From: Pacificoceanicola sp049341065
GTDB taxonomy: Bacteria > Pseudomonadota > Alphaproteobacteria > Rhodobacterales > Rhodobacteraceae
Reading direction: 5' to 3'
DNA length: 64,000 nucleotides
Assembly: GCF_049341065.1 (NCBI RefSeq)
Contig: NZ_JBMPIX010000018.1
Span: 1 to 64,000, forward strand
Of this stretch, positions 16,182 to 25,165 are shown in pieces; positions within the stretch are counted from its first letter, which is position 1; each line of letters opens with the position of its first letter. Position numbers and translations under genes: made by a program. The notes beneath the pieces are model-generated. The model was not told the DNA's origin and searched no databases. It saw nothing but the letters and a program-made list of their open reading frames with translations.

Positions 16182-17128
16182 GTGCGGCGCCTCAGTCTGG
16201 GATCGACAAGCGCATAGGCGAGATCGGTCAGAAAGTTCACCATGATCACCGCGAAAACCAGCAACATGACCACGCTTTCGACGACAATCAGGTCGCGCTG
16301 GCTGATCGATTGGAAAATCAGACGGCCAAGGCCGGGCAGGTAGAAGACCTGTTCAATGATGATTGCGCCAGCCAACAAGAATGAGAATTGCAGCCCGATG
16401 ATGGTCAGCACCGGGATCAGCGCGTTGCGCAGCCCATGGCGCCACAGCGCCTGCCCGCGCGACAGGCCTTTGGCGCGGGCCGTGCGGATGTAGTCTTCGC
16501 CCAAGGCGTCGATCAGCGACGATCGCAGGACGCGGGCGAGGATCGCGGCCTGCGGCAGGGCAAGCGCGATAGCCGGCAGGGTCAGGGCCTTGATCGCCTG
16601 CAACGGGTCGTCCCAGCCGGGAAAACCGCCCGAAGGCATCCAGCGCAGTTTGATGGCGAAAAGCAGGACCAACAACATGGCGAACCAGAAGTTCGGGATC
16701 GCGACCCCAAGCTGCGTGGCCGCCATAACGCCCAGATCAGCGGGCTTGCCCCGACGCGAGGCGGCCAGAATCCCGGCGGGAAAGGCGATCAGCGTCGACA
16801 AAGTCAGCGCGAAAAGTGCCAGCGGCAGCGAAATCCACAGCCGGTCGGCGATCATCCCCGAGACTTCCGTCCGGTAGGTGTAGGAGGTGCCGAAATCGCC
16901 CACCAACATGCCGCCGACCCAAGTCAGATAACGCTGATAGCGTGGCACATTCAGGCCCAATTCATCGCGCAGCGCCTCGACGGTATCGGGCTGGGCGTTG
17001 ATCCCAAGCATGTAGCTGGCCGGATCGCCGGGCGCGACTTCGACCACAAGAAAGATCACCAGCGAGGCGACGGCCAAGCTGAGGATCAAGGAGGTCAATC
17101 GGCGGGACAGATAGGCCAGCATGATCAC
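16178..17128 (-). CDS. Peptide-type ABC transporter permease (DppB-like)
   Basis: A 316-residue inner-membrane permease with six helices. It carries the PGDPASYMLG motif, DFGTSYTYRTEV, the EAA loop around YIRTARAKGLSRG, and the C-terminal DPRLRRRT typical of DppB. The frame begins with a GTG at 17128; an ATG six bases later (17122) is an equally good start. No convincing ribosome site was seen for either. It partners with the DppC-like permease and the fused ATPase. Confidence 0.9.
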   Translation of the reverse strand: MIMLAYLSRRLTSLILSLAVASLVIFLVVEVAPGDPASYMLGINAQPDTVEALRDELGLNVPRYQRYLTWVGGMLVGDFGTSYTYRTEVSGMIADRLWISLPLALFALTLSTLIAFPAGILAASRRGKPADLGVMAATQLGVAIPNFWFAMLLVLLFAIKLRWMPSGGFPGWDDPLQAIKALTLPAIALALPQAAILARVLRSSLIDALGEDYIRTARAKGLSRGQALWRHGLRNALIPVLTIIGLQFSFLLAGAIIIEQVFYLPGLGRLIFQSISQRDLIVVESVVMLLVFAVIMVNFLTDLAYALVDPRLRRRT

Positions 17129-17200
17129 ACGTTAGGGGCGCTGGGCGGGGCGGTCCAGTGGGTTGCGCATCCGGCGTAGAGAGGTGAGATGAATCCCGCC

Positions 17201-18085
17201 CTAAATCAGCTCATCGAGAAAGGCGAGAAGGGCTTTTGTCGTATCTTTCGGGGATTGATCGACAAAGAAATGGCCGCCCGGAACGCCTTGGCTGGTCATG
17301 TCGGAAAGCCGGTCCGCCCAAGTTGCGGGTACATCATAGGCCTTGGCCATTGCGCCATCGGCCCCGTAAAGCACCAGCGCGGGGCAGGTGATCGGGCGGG
17401 TCAGGTTCGCGGCATCCAGCGCAAAATCCACTTCGATCGCAGCGCGGTAATCGTCACACATGGCGCGGATGGTATGGGGATCGCGCCAGGCGCTGCGATA
17501 GGCGGCAAGGGCTTTGGCATCGAACTCTTCAAGACGGGCAGAGCCCCAGCCCAGCAGGCAGGACTCGTAGAAATGATCCGGATCGGCGCCGATCATATGT
17601 TCGGGAAAGGGCTCTGGCTGGGCAAGGTAGAACCAGTGATAATAGGCCTTGGCCACCGGAAAGGTCAGTTGATCCAGCAACATGTGGGTCGGGATGATGT
17701 CCATGACGGTCAGGCTTTGCACCGCATCGGGGCTGTCCAGCGCCAGCCGATGCGCCGTGCGCCCGCCGCGGTCGTGCCCGACCAGATGAAAGCGCTCGAA
17801 TCCCAGGTGCGCCATCAGGGCGACCATATCGGCGGCCATCGCACGAAAGCTGTAGTTTTCCAGCCCCTTGGGTTTGCCGCTTTCGCCATATCCGCGCAGG
17901 TCGGCGGCGATGACAGTGAACTGCTGCGCCAGTTGCGGCGCAACGTGAGACCACATTGCGCGCGTTTGCGGAAACCCGTGCAACAGCAACAGCGGCGGGC
18001 CAGAGCCACCGGTCTCATAAGCGATGAACTGGCCGTTCACGGTTGTGCTGGACGCGGTGAAACCGGGAATGTCGTTGCGGATCAT
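17201..18085 (-). CDS. Alpha/beta hydrolase, haloacetate dehalogenase-like
   Basis: A 294-residue alpha/beta hydrolase with all the residues known for fluoroacetate dehalogenase at matching spacing. These are nucleophile Asp105 in HDRGG, carboxylate-binding Arg106 and Arg109, acid Asp129, the halide pocket His150-Trp151 and Tyr213, and catalytic His272 in GGHFF. HGFPQTRAMW and DLRGYGESGKP also fit. It should hydrolyse short 2-haloacids or a related substrate in the cytoplasm. AGAGG lies just before the start. Located between the solute-binding side and the permease genes of the ABC cluster. Epoxide hydrolases share the fold but lack this Arg/His/Trp set. Confidence 0.82.
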   Translation of the reverse strand: MIRNDIPGFTASSTTVNGQFIAYETGGSGPPLLLLHGFPQTRAMWSHVAPQLAQQFTVIAADLRGYGESGKPKGLENYSFRAMAADMVALMAHLGFERFHLVGHDRGGRTAHRLALDSPDAVQSLTVMDIIPTHMLLDQLTFPVAKAYYHWFYLAQPEPFPEHMIGADPDHFYESCLLGWGSARLEEFDAKALAAYRSAWRDPHTIRAMCDDYRAAIEVDFALDAANLTRPITCPALVLYGADGAMAKAYDVPATWADRLSDMTSQGVPGGHFFVDQSPKDTTKALLAFLDELI

Positions 18086-18104
18086 ATGGGCCTCTTGTGA
18101 CTTC

Positions 18105-18127
18105 GGGCGCCACGGTCTGAGGCGCCC
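18105..18127 (-). terminator. Hairpin between the 236-residue protein and dehalogenase-like genes
   Basis: A perfect 7-bp inverted repeat (18105-18111 with 18121-18127, 9-base loop) lies in the 84-base gap. There is no T-run after it on the minus strand, so it may be a weak or Rho-assisted terminator or an mRNA-stability hairpin rather than a full stop. Confidence 0.35.
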
Positions 18128-18169
18128 GACGTCAGGGTAGGGGCCAAATGTCAGGTGGTCCAGTGCGGC

Positions 18170-18880
18170 TTAGCCAAACTTGAGGAACAGCTTGGAGTAC
18201 GGCACCTTTAGCCCGCCGACCGCCGCTTTGACCTGCTCTGGGTCACCCGCCCGCGCGGCCTCGACCAGTGCTGCGACCGAACCGGCAAAGGCTTTGGACA
18301 GACCGCTGTAATCGTCACTGCCCTCTGCCTCGGTCGAGGGATTGTCCAGTAGATCCTTGGCCAGATAATTCAGAACTGCGGCGTGGTCGCGGATCTTGGC
18401 GACACCCGCCGTGTCCAGCGCAGAAACGTCCATGGCAAGCAGATCTTCCATTTCCGCGTGGTAGGCGTTCATCCTGTCCGAGAAGGTTTGCACGCCATTG
18501 CGGCGATGCAATTCGCCAAAGAGATCGCGCACCGCCTCAAGGGTTTCATGCGCTTCGGTCAGCGTTCCTTCGGTGATTTGAGCCTGCGCGGTTTCAACCG
18601 TGGCGGCGGCTTTGGTCATGGTCTCCAGCCACATCGGATCGTCCTCATATTGCGGAGGTGGGGTTTCCCCAAAGCTGACGATCATCATGTGCAACTGATC
18701 TTGCAATTTGGCAGCGGAGTCGGCCGAGACATCCTGCTTGCCTGCGTTCGTGCCAAACAGAGCCGTGCGATAGGCGCTGTACATGGCGCGGAAGTCTTTT
18801 TCAAAGTCCGCAACGGGTCCGGCAAAAGCGACCGAGCCCAAAAGGGCAGCTGCGGCGGTCAATGTGATCAAGCGTTTCAT
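18170..18880 (-). CDS. Secreted helical protein of unknown function
   Basis: A 236-residue protein with a clear signal peptide (MKRLITLTAAAALLGSVAFA). The mature part is almost entirely helical, with a layout reminiscent of four-helix cytochrome c'-type or imelysin-like periplasmic proteins (FEKDFRAMYSAYR, HETLEAVRDLFGELHRR, VPYSKLFLKFG), but with no CxxCH heme site. The start at 18880 is chosen because it begins the signal sequence. It lies between the substrate-binding protein gene and the hydrolase. Whether it serves the transporter or is an independent periplasmic factor is unclear. Confidence 0.65.
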   Translation of the reverse strand: MKRLITLTAAAALLGSVAFAGPVADFEKDFRAMYSAYRTALFGTNAGKQDVSADSAAKLQDQLHMMIVSFGETPPPQYEDDPMWLETMTKAAATVETAQAQITEGTLTEAHETLEAVRDLFGELHRRNGVQTFSDRMNAYHAEMEDLLAMDVSALDTAGVAKIRDHAAVLNYLAKDLLDNPSTEAEGSDDYSGLSKAFAGSVAALVEAARAGDPEQVKAAVGGLKVPYSKLFLKFG

Positions 18881-18965
18881 TCGCGTCTCCATAAACATTC
18901 CCAATGGTGAATGTTTCACACGGAATGGGGAAGCGAACCTTGATGCAGATCAGCAAAAGCGCGAA

Positions 18966-18995
18966 GAAAAAAGGCGGCCCCGGAAAGACCGCCTT
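18966..18995 (-). terminator. Terminator/attenuator after the solute-binding protein gene
   Basis: An inverted repeat of about 9 bp (AAAGGCGGTC with GGCCGCCTTT, minus strand) ends in a run of T and sits 19 bases past the stop of the binding-protein gene. Placed between a transporter's binding-protein gene and its downstream genes, it probably lets the binding protein be made in excess, with partial read-through. Confidence 0.75.
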
Positions 18996-19013
18996 TGTCG
19001 CCTGAGAACGGGC

Positions 19014-20495
19014 TTATTCAGACCAGCTGACCCCGGTCAGATCGGTGGCCTGTGTCGGCTGGTTCAGCCAAAGCCCCCGAAGCCGCGCATCGGCGACCGT
19101 GGGATAGGCCAGTTGGAAGAGGTAGCCGTTGACATAATCCTCGGCGATCATTTTCTGCGCCTGACGCAGCAGGGCGCTGCGCTGTTCGGGGTTCGTGGTT
19201 CCCGTCAACTCGGTCATCAGCGCCTGAAAGGCCGGGTTGTCATATTGGAAGTAATAGTCGGGGCGCGCATAAATCCCGATGTCCATGGGTTCGGTGTGGC
19301 TGACGATGGTCAGGCCAAAATCCTTGCCGCGGAACACCTCTTCAAGCCATTGCGCCCATTCGAGATTGGTGATCTCGGTCTGGATGCCCACGGCGCGCAG
19401 TTGCGCCGCGATGATCTCACCTCCGCGACGCGCGTAGGACGGCGGCGGCAGTTTGAGGGTGGTGGTGAAGCCATCGGGCAGCCCGGCCTCGGCCAGCAGC
19501 GCCTTGGCCTTTTCCGGATCGTATTCCGACATACCGGTCAGATCGACGTAGTCAGGGTTATGCGGTGCAAAATGCGTGCCGATGGGCGTGCCAAGGCCAA
19601 ACATCGCGCCGTCGATGATTTCCTGCCGGTTGATCGCATGGGCAATGGCCTCGCGCACCTTCACGTTGTCCAGCGGTGGCAATTTGTTGTTGGTGGACAG
19701 GATTGTTTCACCCTCGGTGCTGCCGACCAGCACTTGAAAGCGCGGGTCCGCTTCGAACTGCGGCAGATTTTCCGGCGCGGGGAAGCCGGCAAAAGCGTCG
19801 ATGTCCTGCGCCATCATGGCGGCAAAGGCGGCGGTCGGATCGCTGATGAACTTGAACGTCGCCTCGGTCAGGGCGGGTTTGTCGCCCCAATAGGCGTCGT
19901 TTTGCACCAGATGGATGCTGTCGCCCTGCGTCCAGCTGTCGAACTTGAAGGGGCCGGTGCCGATTGGAGTCTGCTTGATGCCCTCGATCGATTCGGGCGC
20001 GACGATCACCGCGTCCCCCCATGCCATGTTGAACAGGAAACTGCCGTTGGGCTTGGAGAGCGTTACGGTGACGGTCTGGGCATCGGTGGCCTCGACCGAT
20101 CCGATCTCGGCGAACAGCGCCTTTTGTGCGTTCTGGCTGTCCTCGGCGCGGGCGCGGTCAAGGCTGAACTTGACGTCCTCGGCGTCCATCGTCGTGCCAT
20201 CATGGAAGGTCACGCCATCGCGCAGGTGAAAGCTGTAGGTCAGGCCATCCTCGGAAATGTCCCAGCTTTCGGCCAATCCCGGCACGACCGAGCCATCGGA
20301 CATGAAGCGGGTCAGCCCCTCGAAGACGTTGGAGTACAGCACCGAGTCGATGGCCCCTGCGGCGGCGGAGGTCGGATCAAAATGCGGTGGTTCAAGTTGA
20401 ATGGCGATGGTCAGGTCCGTCTGCTGGGCAAAGGCGGCCCCGCTGAAACCAAGGGCCGCCGCGCAGACGGTGGCCAGAAAAGCGTTACGGGTCAT
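19014..20495 (-). CDS. ABC transporter substrate-binding protein (family 5)
   Basis: A 493-residue periplasmic protein with a 23-residue signal peptide ending SGAAFA and the SBP_bac_5 fold: EPPHFDP near the N-terminus, NVFEGLTRFM, VPGLAESWDISEDGLTYSFHLR, then VREAIAHAINRQEII. It captures the substrate, probably a peptide, opine or related amide, and delivers it to the DppB/DppC-like permeases. AAGGAGACC precedes ATG 20495. It is first in the minus-strand cluster. Ligand cannot be predicted; neighbouring enzymes suggest an amide or haloacid-containing compound. Confidence 0.9.
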   Translation of the reverse strand: MTRNAFLATVCAAALGFSGAAFAQQTDLTIAIQLEPPHFDPTSAAAGAIDSVLYSNVFEGLTRFMSDGSVVPGLAESWDISEDGLTYSFHLRDGVTFHDGTTMDAEDVKFSLDRARAEDSQNAQKALFAEIGSVEATDAQTVTVTLSKPNGSFLFNMAWGDAVIVAPESIEGIKQTPIGTGPFKFDSWTQGDSIHLVQNDAYWGDKPALTEATFKFISDPTAAFAAMMAQDIDAFAGFPAPENLPQFEADPRFQVLVGSTEGETILSTNNKLPPLDNVKVREAIAHAINRQEIIDGAMFGLGTPIGTHFAPHNPDYVDLTGMSEYDPEKAKALLAEAGLPDGFTTTLKLPPPSYARRGGEIIAAQLRAVGIQTEITNLEWAQWLEEVFRGKDFGLTIVSHTEPMDIGIYARPDYYFQYDNPAFQALMTELTGTTNPEQRSALLRQAQKMIAEDYVNGYLFQLAYPTVADARLRGLWLNQPTQATDLTGVSWSE

Positions 20496-20658
20496 TGAGG
20501 TCTCCTTGTCATATGCGGCCTGTTTGCCGGACGCTGAGTTAGTTTTCCTCGCAACTCCGGCGTCAATCAAGCCCTTGGCACGGAATCGTGCCCAGCTTGC
20601 CCAACTCCGGCCGTTTTTCATTCTTAGCAAACCAATAACCAGGTTGGAGGAACGAGTG

Positions 20659-22002
20659 ATGTTGGGCAGGATCAAGCGCGTCTTGAATGGAACCCTCGGG
20701 CGCGAGGCCTTTGAGAATCGCAAGTCCGGCGGCGGGCGCCGACTGGGCGGTGTCACACCTCCTCCTGAGGGACCAAGCCCGGGCCCGCAGCCCCAGGTGC
20801 CCATGGTGCGCGAGATCGTGGTGCCCCGTTCGGCCATTGAGGCATGGCCCGAAACTGCCGATCCCCTGGTCGGAGCGGTGGTCGACTATGTGAATTACCT
20901 GATCAATCAGGCGAAATACAAACGGACCGAAATCAACCCGGCAGCGATGCAGGCCTTTCACAGCGATTATTATCTGGCGCAGGTGCTGAACGGCGGACAC
21001 GCGCAATTCGTCGGCAACGCATCGGCATTTCTTGAGGCGACAATCGTCGATGTGCTGTCCGGGCTGCGTGCGATGCAGCAAAAAGAGTACTTCCTGCTTG
21101 CCAGTTCCATGAACAAGTGGGTGGCCGAAAATCCTGACGAAGCGGCGCAACAAACCGGCTTTGCAGGTGGGATCGCCCCGGCTCTGGCGGCGCTGGATAC
21201 GCCGTTTTACAAGCTCAACCGAAAGCAACCTTTGCGCCGGGAAATCGCCGCATGGTTGGTCGCGCACCCGGATCTGAAAGTCGTGCCCGACGCCGACGTG
21301 CCAGCGGAATTGGCGCGCATCGCCGAGGTCAACACCGACGCGCCCCGTCGCCGGGCAGTGATCGAATGCGCCACAATCGCGGGTCAATTGGCCGATCCTT
21401 TGCGGATAGGCGTCTCGATGGCCTGTGCGCGGATCGACCCCATGGATTTCTTCCAATCGCTGACCGCAGGCAGTTATCGCGAAATCGAAGGCGCGCAGCG
21501 CATGGCCATTGGCGTGCGCACCTTTGGCGGGCTTCGCTATGCGGTGCCTGTCGAGGGGCAGGGGGTGCTGATCTATGAATGCATCCAACATGACAACAGC
21601 CACCTGCCAAAAAACAAGTTCGACGCGACGTTGGATGACATCCAGCGCTTCAAACCGGACGAGGTTGGAAGCTGCATTGCACGGGCCGAGCAGGACGAAA
21701 TTCTTGCAGCGATTGATCAGGCCAAGCGTTTGGAGGCCGGAGCGGCCATACATCTGCTTGTTTCGCGCCAATCCTTGTTGATGGATGTGCCAGCCCTGAC
21801 ACTTAATTTTTTCGGAAACGCCGCCTCGGGAGGTGAGGCAATGACCTTTGCGTCAATCGTGGGCGATCAAGTGCTCCTGTTCGTGATACGCGGGGACATG
21901 GCGCTGTTGCGGGATACCAAGACGAAAGAGGACCTGGCGATAGCCAGCCGCGCCGAGGTCACGTTTCACGCCCGATCCCATGCAATCGAAACCTTGATCT
22001 GA
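20659..22002 (+). CDS. DMP19-family (DUF4375-like) protein
   Basis: A 447-residue protein. Residues 100-120 (DYYLAQVLNGGHAQFVGN) match the DMP19/DUF4375 signature Y...NGG..QF, preceded by YVNYLINQAKYKR. The N-terminus is basic and Pro/Gly-rich (15-50) with no signal peptide; the second half is a separate, unrecognised domain. The family is of unknown function. ATG 20659 is preceded by GGAGG. The gene is divergent from the ABC cluster and stands alone before panB. Confidence 0.6.
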   Translation: MLGRIKRVLNGTLGREAFENRKSGGGRRLGGVTPPPEGPSPGPQPQVPMVREIVVPRSAIEAWPETADPLVGAVVDYVNYLINQAKYKRTEINPAAMQAFHSDYYLAQVLNGGHAQFVGNASAFLEATIVDVLSGLRAMQQKEYFLLASSMNKWVAENPDEAAQQTGFAGGIAPALAALDTPFYKLNRKQPLRREIAAWLVAHPDLKVVPDADVPAELARIAEVNTDAPRRRAVIECATIAGQLADPLRIGVSMACARIDPMDFFQSLTAGSYREIEGAQRMAIGVRTFGGLRYAVPVEGQGVLIYECIQHDNSHLPKNKFDATLDDIQRFKPDEVGSCIARAEQDEILAAIDQAKRLEAGAAIHLLVSRQSLLMDVPALTLNFFGNAASGGEAMTFASIVGDQVLLFVIRGDMALLRDTKTKEDLAIASRAEVTFHARSHAIETLI

Positions 22003-22082
22003 GCCGCGACGCATCTTTGCTGGCGCTGCAATGCAGCAAATGCTAAACCTTCGCGCAACATTATTGCGTGAGGAGGCGCGAT

Positions 22083-22928
22083 ATGAGCGCAGAAACCGGC
22101 AAACGGGCGCCCATGCCCGAAGATATCCTTGCCCGCAAGGGCGGAGAGCCGATCGTCAGCCTGACCTGCTATACGACCCCAATGGCAGAACTCATGAGCC
22201 CGCATGTAGACTTCGTGCTGGTTGGGGATTCGGTCGGGATGGTGCTGCATGGGTTGAAATCCACCGTCGAAGTTACGATGGAGATGATGATCCTGCACGG
22301 CAAGGCCGTGGCGCGTGGGCTGTCCGGCGCGATGATGGTGATCGACTTGCCCTTTGGCAGCTACGAAGAAAGCCCGGTGCAGGCCTTTCGCAATGCCGCG
22401 CAATTGATGCGCGAAACCGGCGCGGGCGCGGTCAAGCTTGAGGGCGGCGTCGGCATGGCCGAGACCATCCGCTTTCTGGTGGATCGCGGAATCCCGGTGA
22501 TGGCGCATGTGGGCCTGACGCCGCAATCGATCAACACGCTCGGCGGTTACAAGGTGCAGGGGCGCGGGGATGCCGGGGCGGCTTTGATGGCCGATGCAAG
22601 GGCCGTGGCCAACGCAGGCGCCTTTGCGGTTGTGCTGGAGAAGGTACCCGAGGCTTTGGCCGATCGCGTGACTGCCGAAGTGGCGATTCCAACCATTGGC
22701 ATTGGCGCCAGCGCAGGCTGTGACGGTCAGATCCTTGTGGTCGACGACATGTTGGGCTTGTTCACCGCCTTCAAGGCCAAGTTCGTGAAACGGTTTGCCA
22801 CATTGGGTGAGGATGCCGAGGCCGCAATTGCCGACTATGCCCGCGCGGTGAAGGCGCGGGAGTTTCCCGGGCCGGAACATGTCTTTGGCGAGGCCCCCCC
22901 GACCCAAAAGCCGGGAAAGGCCAAATGA
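22083..22928 (+). CDS. panB: 3-methyl-2-oxobutanoate hydroxymethyltransferase (PanB)
   Basis: A 281-residue TIM-barrel enzyme with the PanB motifs SLTCYTTPMAEL, VGDSVGMVLHG (metal and substrate binding), MVIDLPFGSYE, KLEGG, MAHVGLTPQS and GIGASAGCDGQ. It transfers a hydroxymethyl group from 5,10-methylene-THF to ketoisovalerate in pantothenate synthesis. GAGGAGG precedes the start. It overlaps panC by 4 bases, so the two are co-translated. Length is normal. Confidence 0.96.
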   Translation: MSAETGKRAPMPEDILARKGGEPIVSLTCYTTPMAELMSPHVDFVLVGDSVGMVLHGLKSTVEVTMEMMILHGKAVARGLSGAMMVIDLPFGSYEESPVQAFRNAAQLMRETGAGAVKLEGGVGMAETIRFLVDRGIPVMAHVGLTPQSINTLGGYKVQGRGDAGAALMADARAVANAGAFAVVLEKVPEALADRVTAEVAIPTIGIGASAGCDGQILVVDDMLGLFTAFKAKFVKRFATLGEDAEAAIADYARAVKAREFPGPEHVFGEAPPTQKPGKAK

Positions 22929-23767
22929 TTCCGCCGATACTCCGCACCAAGGCCGACTTGCGCGGCCGTGTGAACGATTGGAAACGCGCGGGCGAGGAGG
23001 TGGGCGTTGTGCCAACCATGGGTGCCTTGCACGACGGGCACCTCAGCCTTGTTGCCGCCGCCAAGGCCGCCTGCGACCGGGTGATCGTGACGATCTTTGT
23101 GAATCCCAAGCAGTTCAACAATCAAAGCGATCTGGACAACTATCCGCGCACGGAAGAGGACGACGCCCGCAAGCTTGAACGTTTTGACGTGGATGCCGTC
23201 TATGTGCCGGGAGGGGATCAGATTTACCCCGACGGCTTTGCGACTTCGGTTTCCGTTGCGGGGCTGACAGATGTGCTGTGCGGCGCCCATCGACCGGGGC
23301 ATTTCGACGGTGTGGCGACGGTTGTGACCAAGCTGTTCACCCAGACCCGCGCAGACAAGGCGTTTTTTGGTGAAAAGGATTTCCAGCAGTTGCAGGTGGT
23401 GCGGCGGCTGTCAGCGGACCTTGATCTGGACGTCGAGGTGGTGGGCTGCCCGACGATCCGTGAAATGGACGGGCTGGCGATGTCCTCGCGCAACCTGCTT
23501 TTGTCGGACCGCTCTCGGACCAAGGCGGCGGCCTTGCATGAGGTGATGCAAGACATGGCCGAAGGGCTGCGCGCCGGTGGATTGGCCAATGACTTGGCGC
23601 AGACCGCAAGGGCGCGCATTCTGGCGGCGGGCTTTACCGAGGTCGAATATCTTGACCTGCGGGCGAATGCCGATCTGACCTTGCTGGATAAACCCGACAG
23701 GCCCGCGCGGATTTTGGCGGCGGCGTGGTTGGCCGGGGTGCGGTTGATCGACAATATCGCAGTTTGA
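22925..23767 (+). CDS. panC: Pantothenate synthetase (PanC)
   Basis: A 280-residue enzyme with VPTMGALHDGHLSLV (the HIGH-like nucleotide motif), FVNPKQFN, GAHRPGHFDGVATVV, FFGEKDFQQL and AMSSRNLLL, all hallmarks of pantoate-beta-alanine ligase. It makes pantothenate from pantoate and beta-alanine with ATP. Second gene of a panBC operon with ATGA overlap. Normal length. Confidence 0.96.
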   Translation: MIPPILRTKADLRGRVNDWKRAGEEVGVVPTMGALHDGHLSLVAAAKAACDRVIVTIFVNPKQFNNQSDLDNYPRTEEDDARKLERFDVDAVYVPGGDQIYPDGFATSVSVAGLTDVLCGAHRPGHFDGVATVVTKLFTQTRADKAFFGEKDFQQLQVVRRLSADLDLDVEVVGCPTIREMDGLAMSSRNLLLSDRSRTKAAALHEVMQDMAEGLRAGGLANDLAQTARARILAAGFTEVEYLDLRANADLTLLDKPDRPARILAAAWLAGVRLIDNIAV

Positions 23768-23847
23768 ACGCGCGAAGGCGCGCACCGCGTCCTAAGCCCT
23801 TGAACCTGTCGAGAAAGGCGTCACACTCAGGCTTTGGAGGTGCTGGC

Positions 23848-25122
23848 ATGAGCGACGGGCTGGGCAAACGTATCGAAGACAAGCGCGATGATCTGGTCGC
23901 GCTGACGCGGGATCTGATCCGAATTCCGACACTGAACCCGCCGGGGGATCGCTATCGCGACATCTGTGATTTTCTCGAACGTCGACTGGCGCCGAATGGG
24001 TTCGACTGCCAGTTGATCCGCGCAACGGGCGCGCCGGGAGACAGCGACCGCTATCCGCGTTGGAACATCGTGGCGCGGCGGGAAGGCACTCGTCCGGGTG
24101 ACTGCGTGCATTTCAATAGCCACACCGATGTGGTCGAGGTCGGGCGCGGCTGGACGCGTGATCCCTTTGGCGGCGAAGTCGAGGGGGACAAGATCTATGG
24201 GCGCGGCGCATGTGACATGAAGGGCGGGCTTGCGGCGTCGATCATCGCAGCCGAGGCGTTCCTCGAAGAACACCCCGAGTTTGCTGGGGCCATCGAAATC
24301 AGCGGCACGGCCGACGAGGAATCGGGTGGCTATGGCGGCGTCGCCTATCTGGCCGAGAAGGGGTTCTTTGACCCCGAGCGCGTGCAACATGTGATCATCC
24401 CTGAACCGCTCAACAAGGACCGGATCTGCCTTGGCCACCGCGGTGGGTGGTGGGCAGAGATCGAGACCAGGGGTGAGATCGCCCATGGCTCGATGCCGTT
24501 TCTGGGCGATTGCGCGATCCGGCATATGGGCGCGGTTCTCGATGCCTTTGAGGATCAGCTTTATCCGGCCATGGCGACACGCCGAACCGAAATGCCAGTT
24601 GTGCCGGAAGGCGCGCGTCAATCGACGATGAACATCAGCGCGATCCACGGCGGATCGGACGAGTTGCCGAAAGATTACAGCGGATTGCCTGCCTGTTGTG
24701 TACCCGACAGTTGCAGGATTGTGATCGACCGGCGATATCTGGTCGAGGAACCCTTTGAGGCGGTTCAGGGCGAGATTGTCGGAATACTGGAAGGGCTCAA
24801 GGCCGACCGGCCGCGTTTTGACTATGAGTTGCGAGAGATCAACAAGATCATCCCGTCCATGACCGACCGGGACGCGACGGTGGTTACCACCGTCGCCGAA
24901 GCGGTGCGCGAGGTTCTGGGAAAAGAGCCGGATTTTGTCGCATCGCCCGGGTCTTATGACCAAAAGCACATTGACCGGATCGGGCGCCTGAAGAACTGTA
25001 TCGCTTACGGACCAGGTGTACTGGACCTTGCGCATAAACCCGACGAATGGGTCGGGATCACCGATATGGTGCAGTCGGCGCAAGTCATGGGGCGGGCTTT
25101 GGAAAAGCTTTTGTTGGTCTGA
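23848..25122 (+). CDS. M20-family deacylase/peptidase (ArgE/DapE-like)
   Basis: A 424-residue M20 metallohydrolase. Metal ligands are visible as HFNSHTDVVEVG (His, Asp), RGACDMKGG (bridging Asp), ADEESGG (catalytic Glu/Glu) and the late SPGSYDQKH His. It belongs to the acetylornithine-deacetylase / succinyl-diaminopimelate-desuccinylase-like group; the true substrate is uncertain. GGAGG is present eight bases before ATG 23848. It follows panC by 80 bases and may or may not share its transcript. Confidence 0.85.
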   Translation: MSDGLGKRIEDKRDDLVALTRDLIRIPTLNPPGDRYRDICDFLERRLAPNGFDCQLIRATGAPGDSDRYPRWNIVARREGTRPGDCVHFNSHTDVVEVGRGWTRDPFGGEVEGDKIYGRGACDMKGGLAASIIAAEAFLEEHPEFAGAIEISGTADEESGGYGGVAYLAEKGFFDPERVQHVIIPEPLNKDRICLGHRGGWWAEIETRGEIAHGSMPFLGDCAIRHMGAVLDAFEDQLYPAMATRRTEMPVVPEGARQSTMNISAIHGGSDELPKDYSGLPACCVPDSCRIVIDRRYLVEEPFEAVQGEIVGILEGLKADRPRFDYELREINKIIPSMTDRDATVVTTVAEAVREVLGKEPDFVASPGSYDQKHIDRIGRLKNCIAYGPGVLDLAHKPDEWVGITDMVQSAQVMGRALEKLLLV

Positions 25123-25165
25123 GGATAAGGGGCTGCACCGCCAGTTGTCGCGAAAATGCAGCCAG

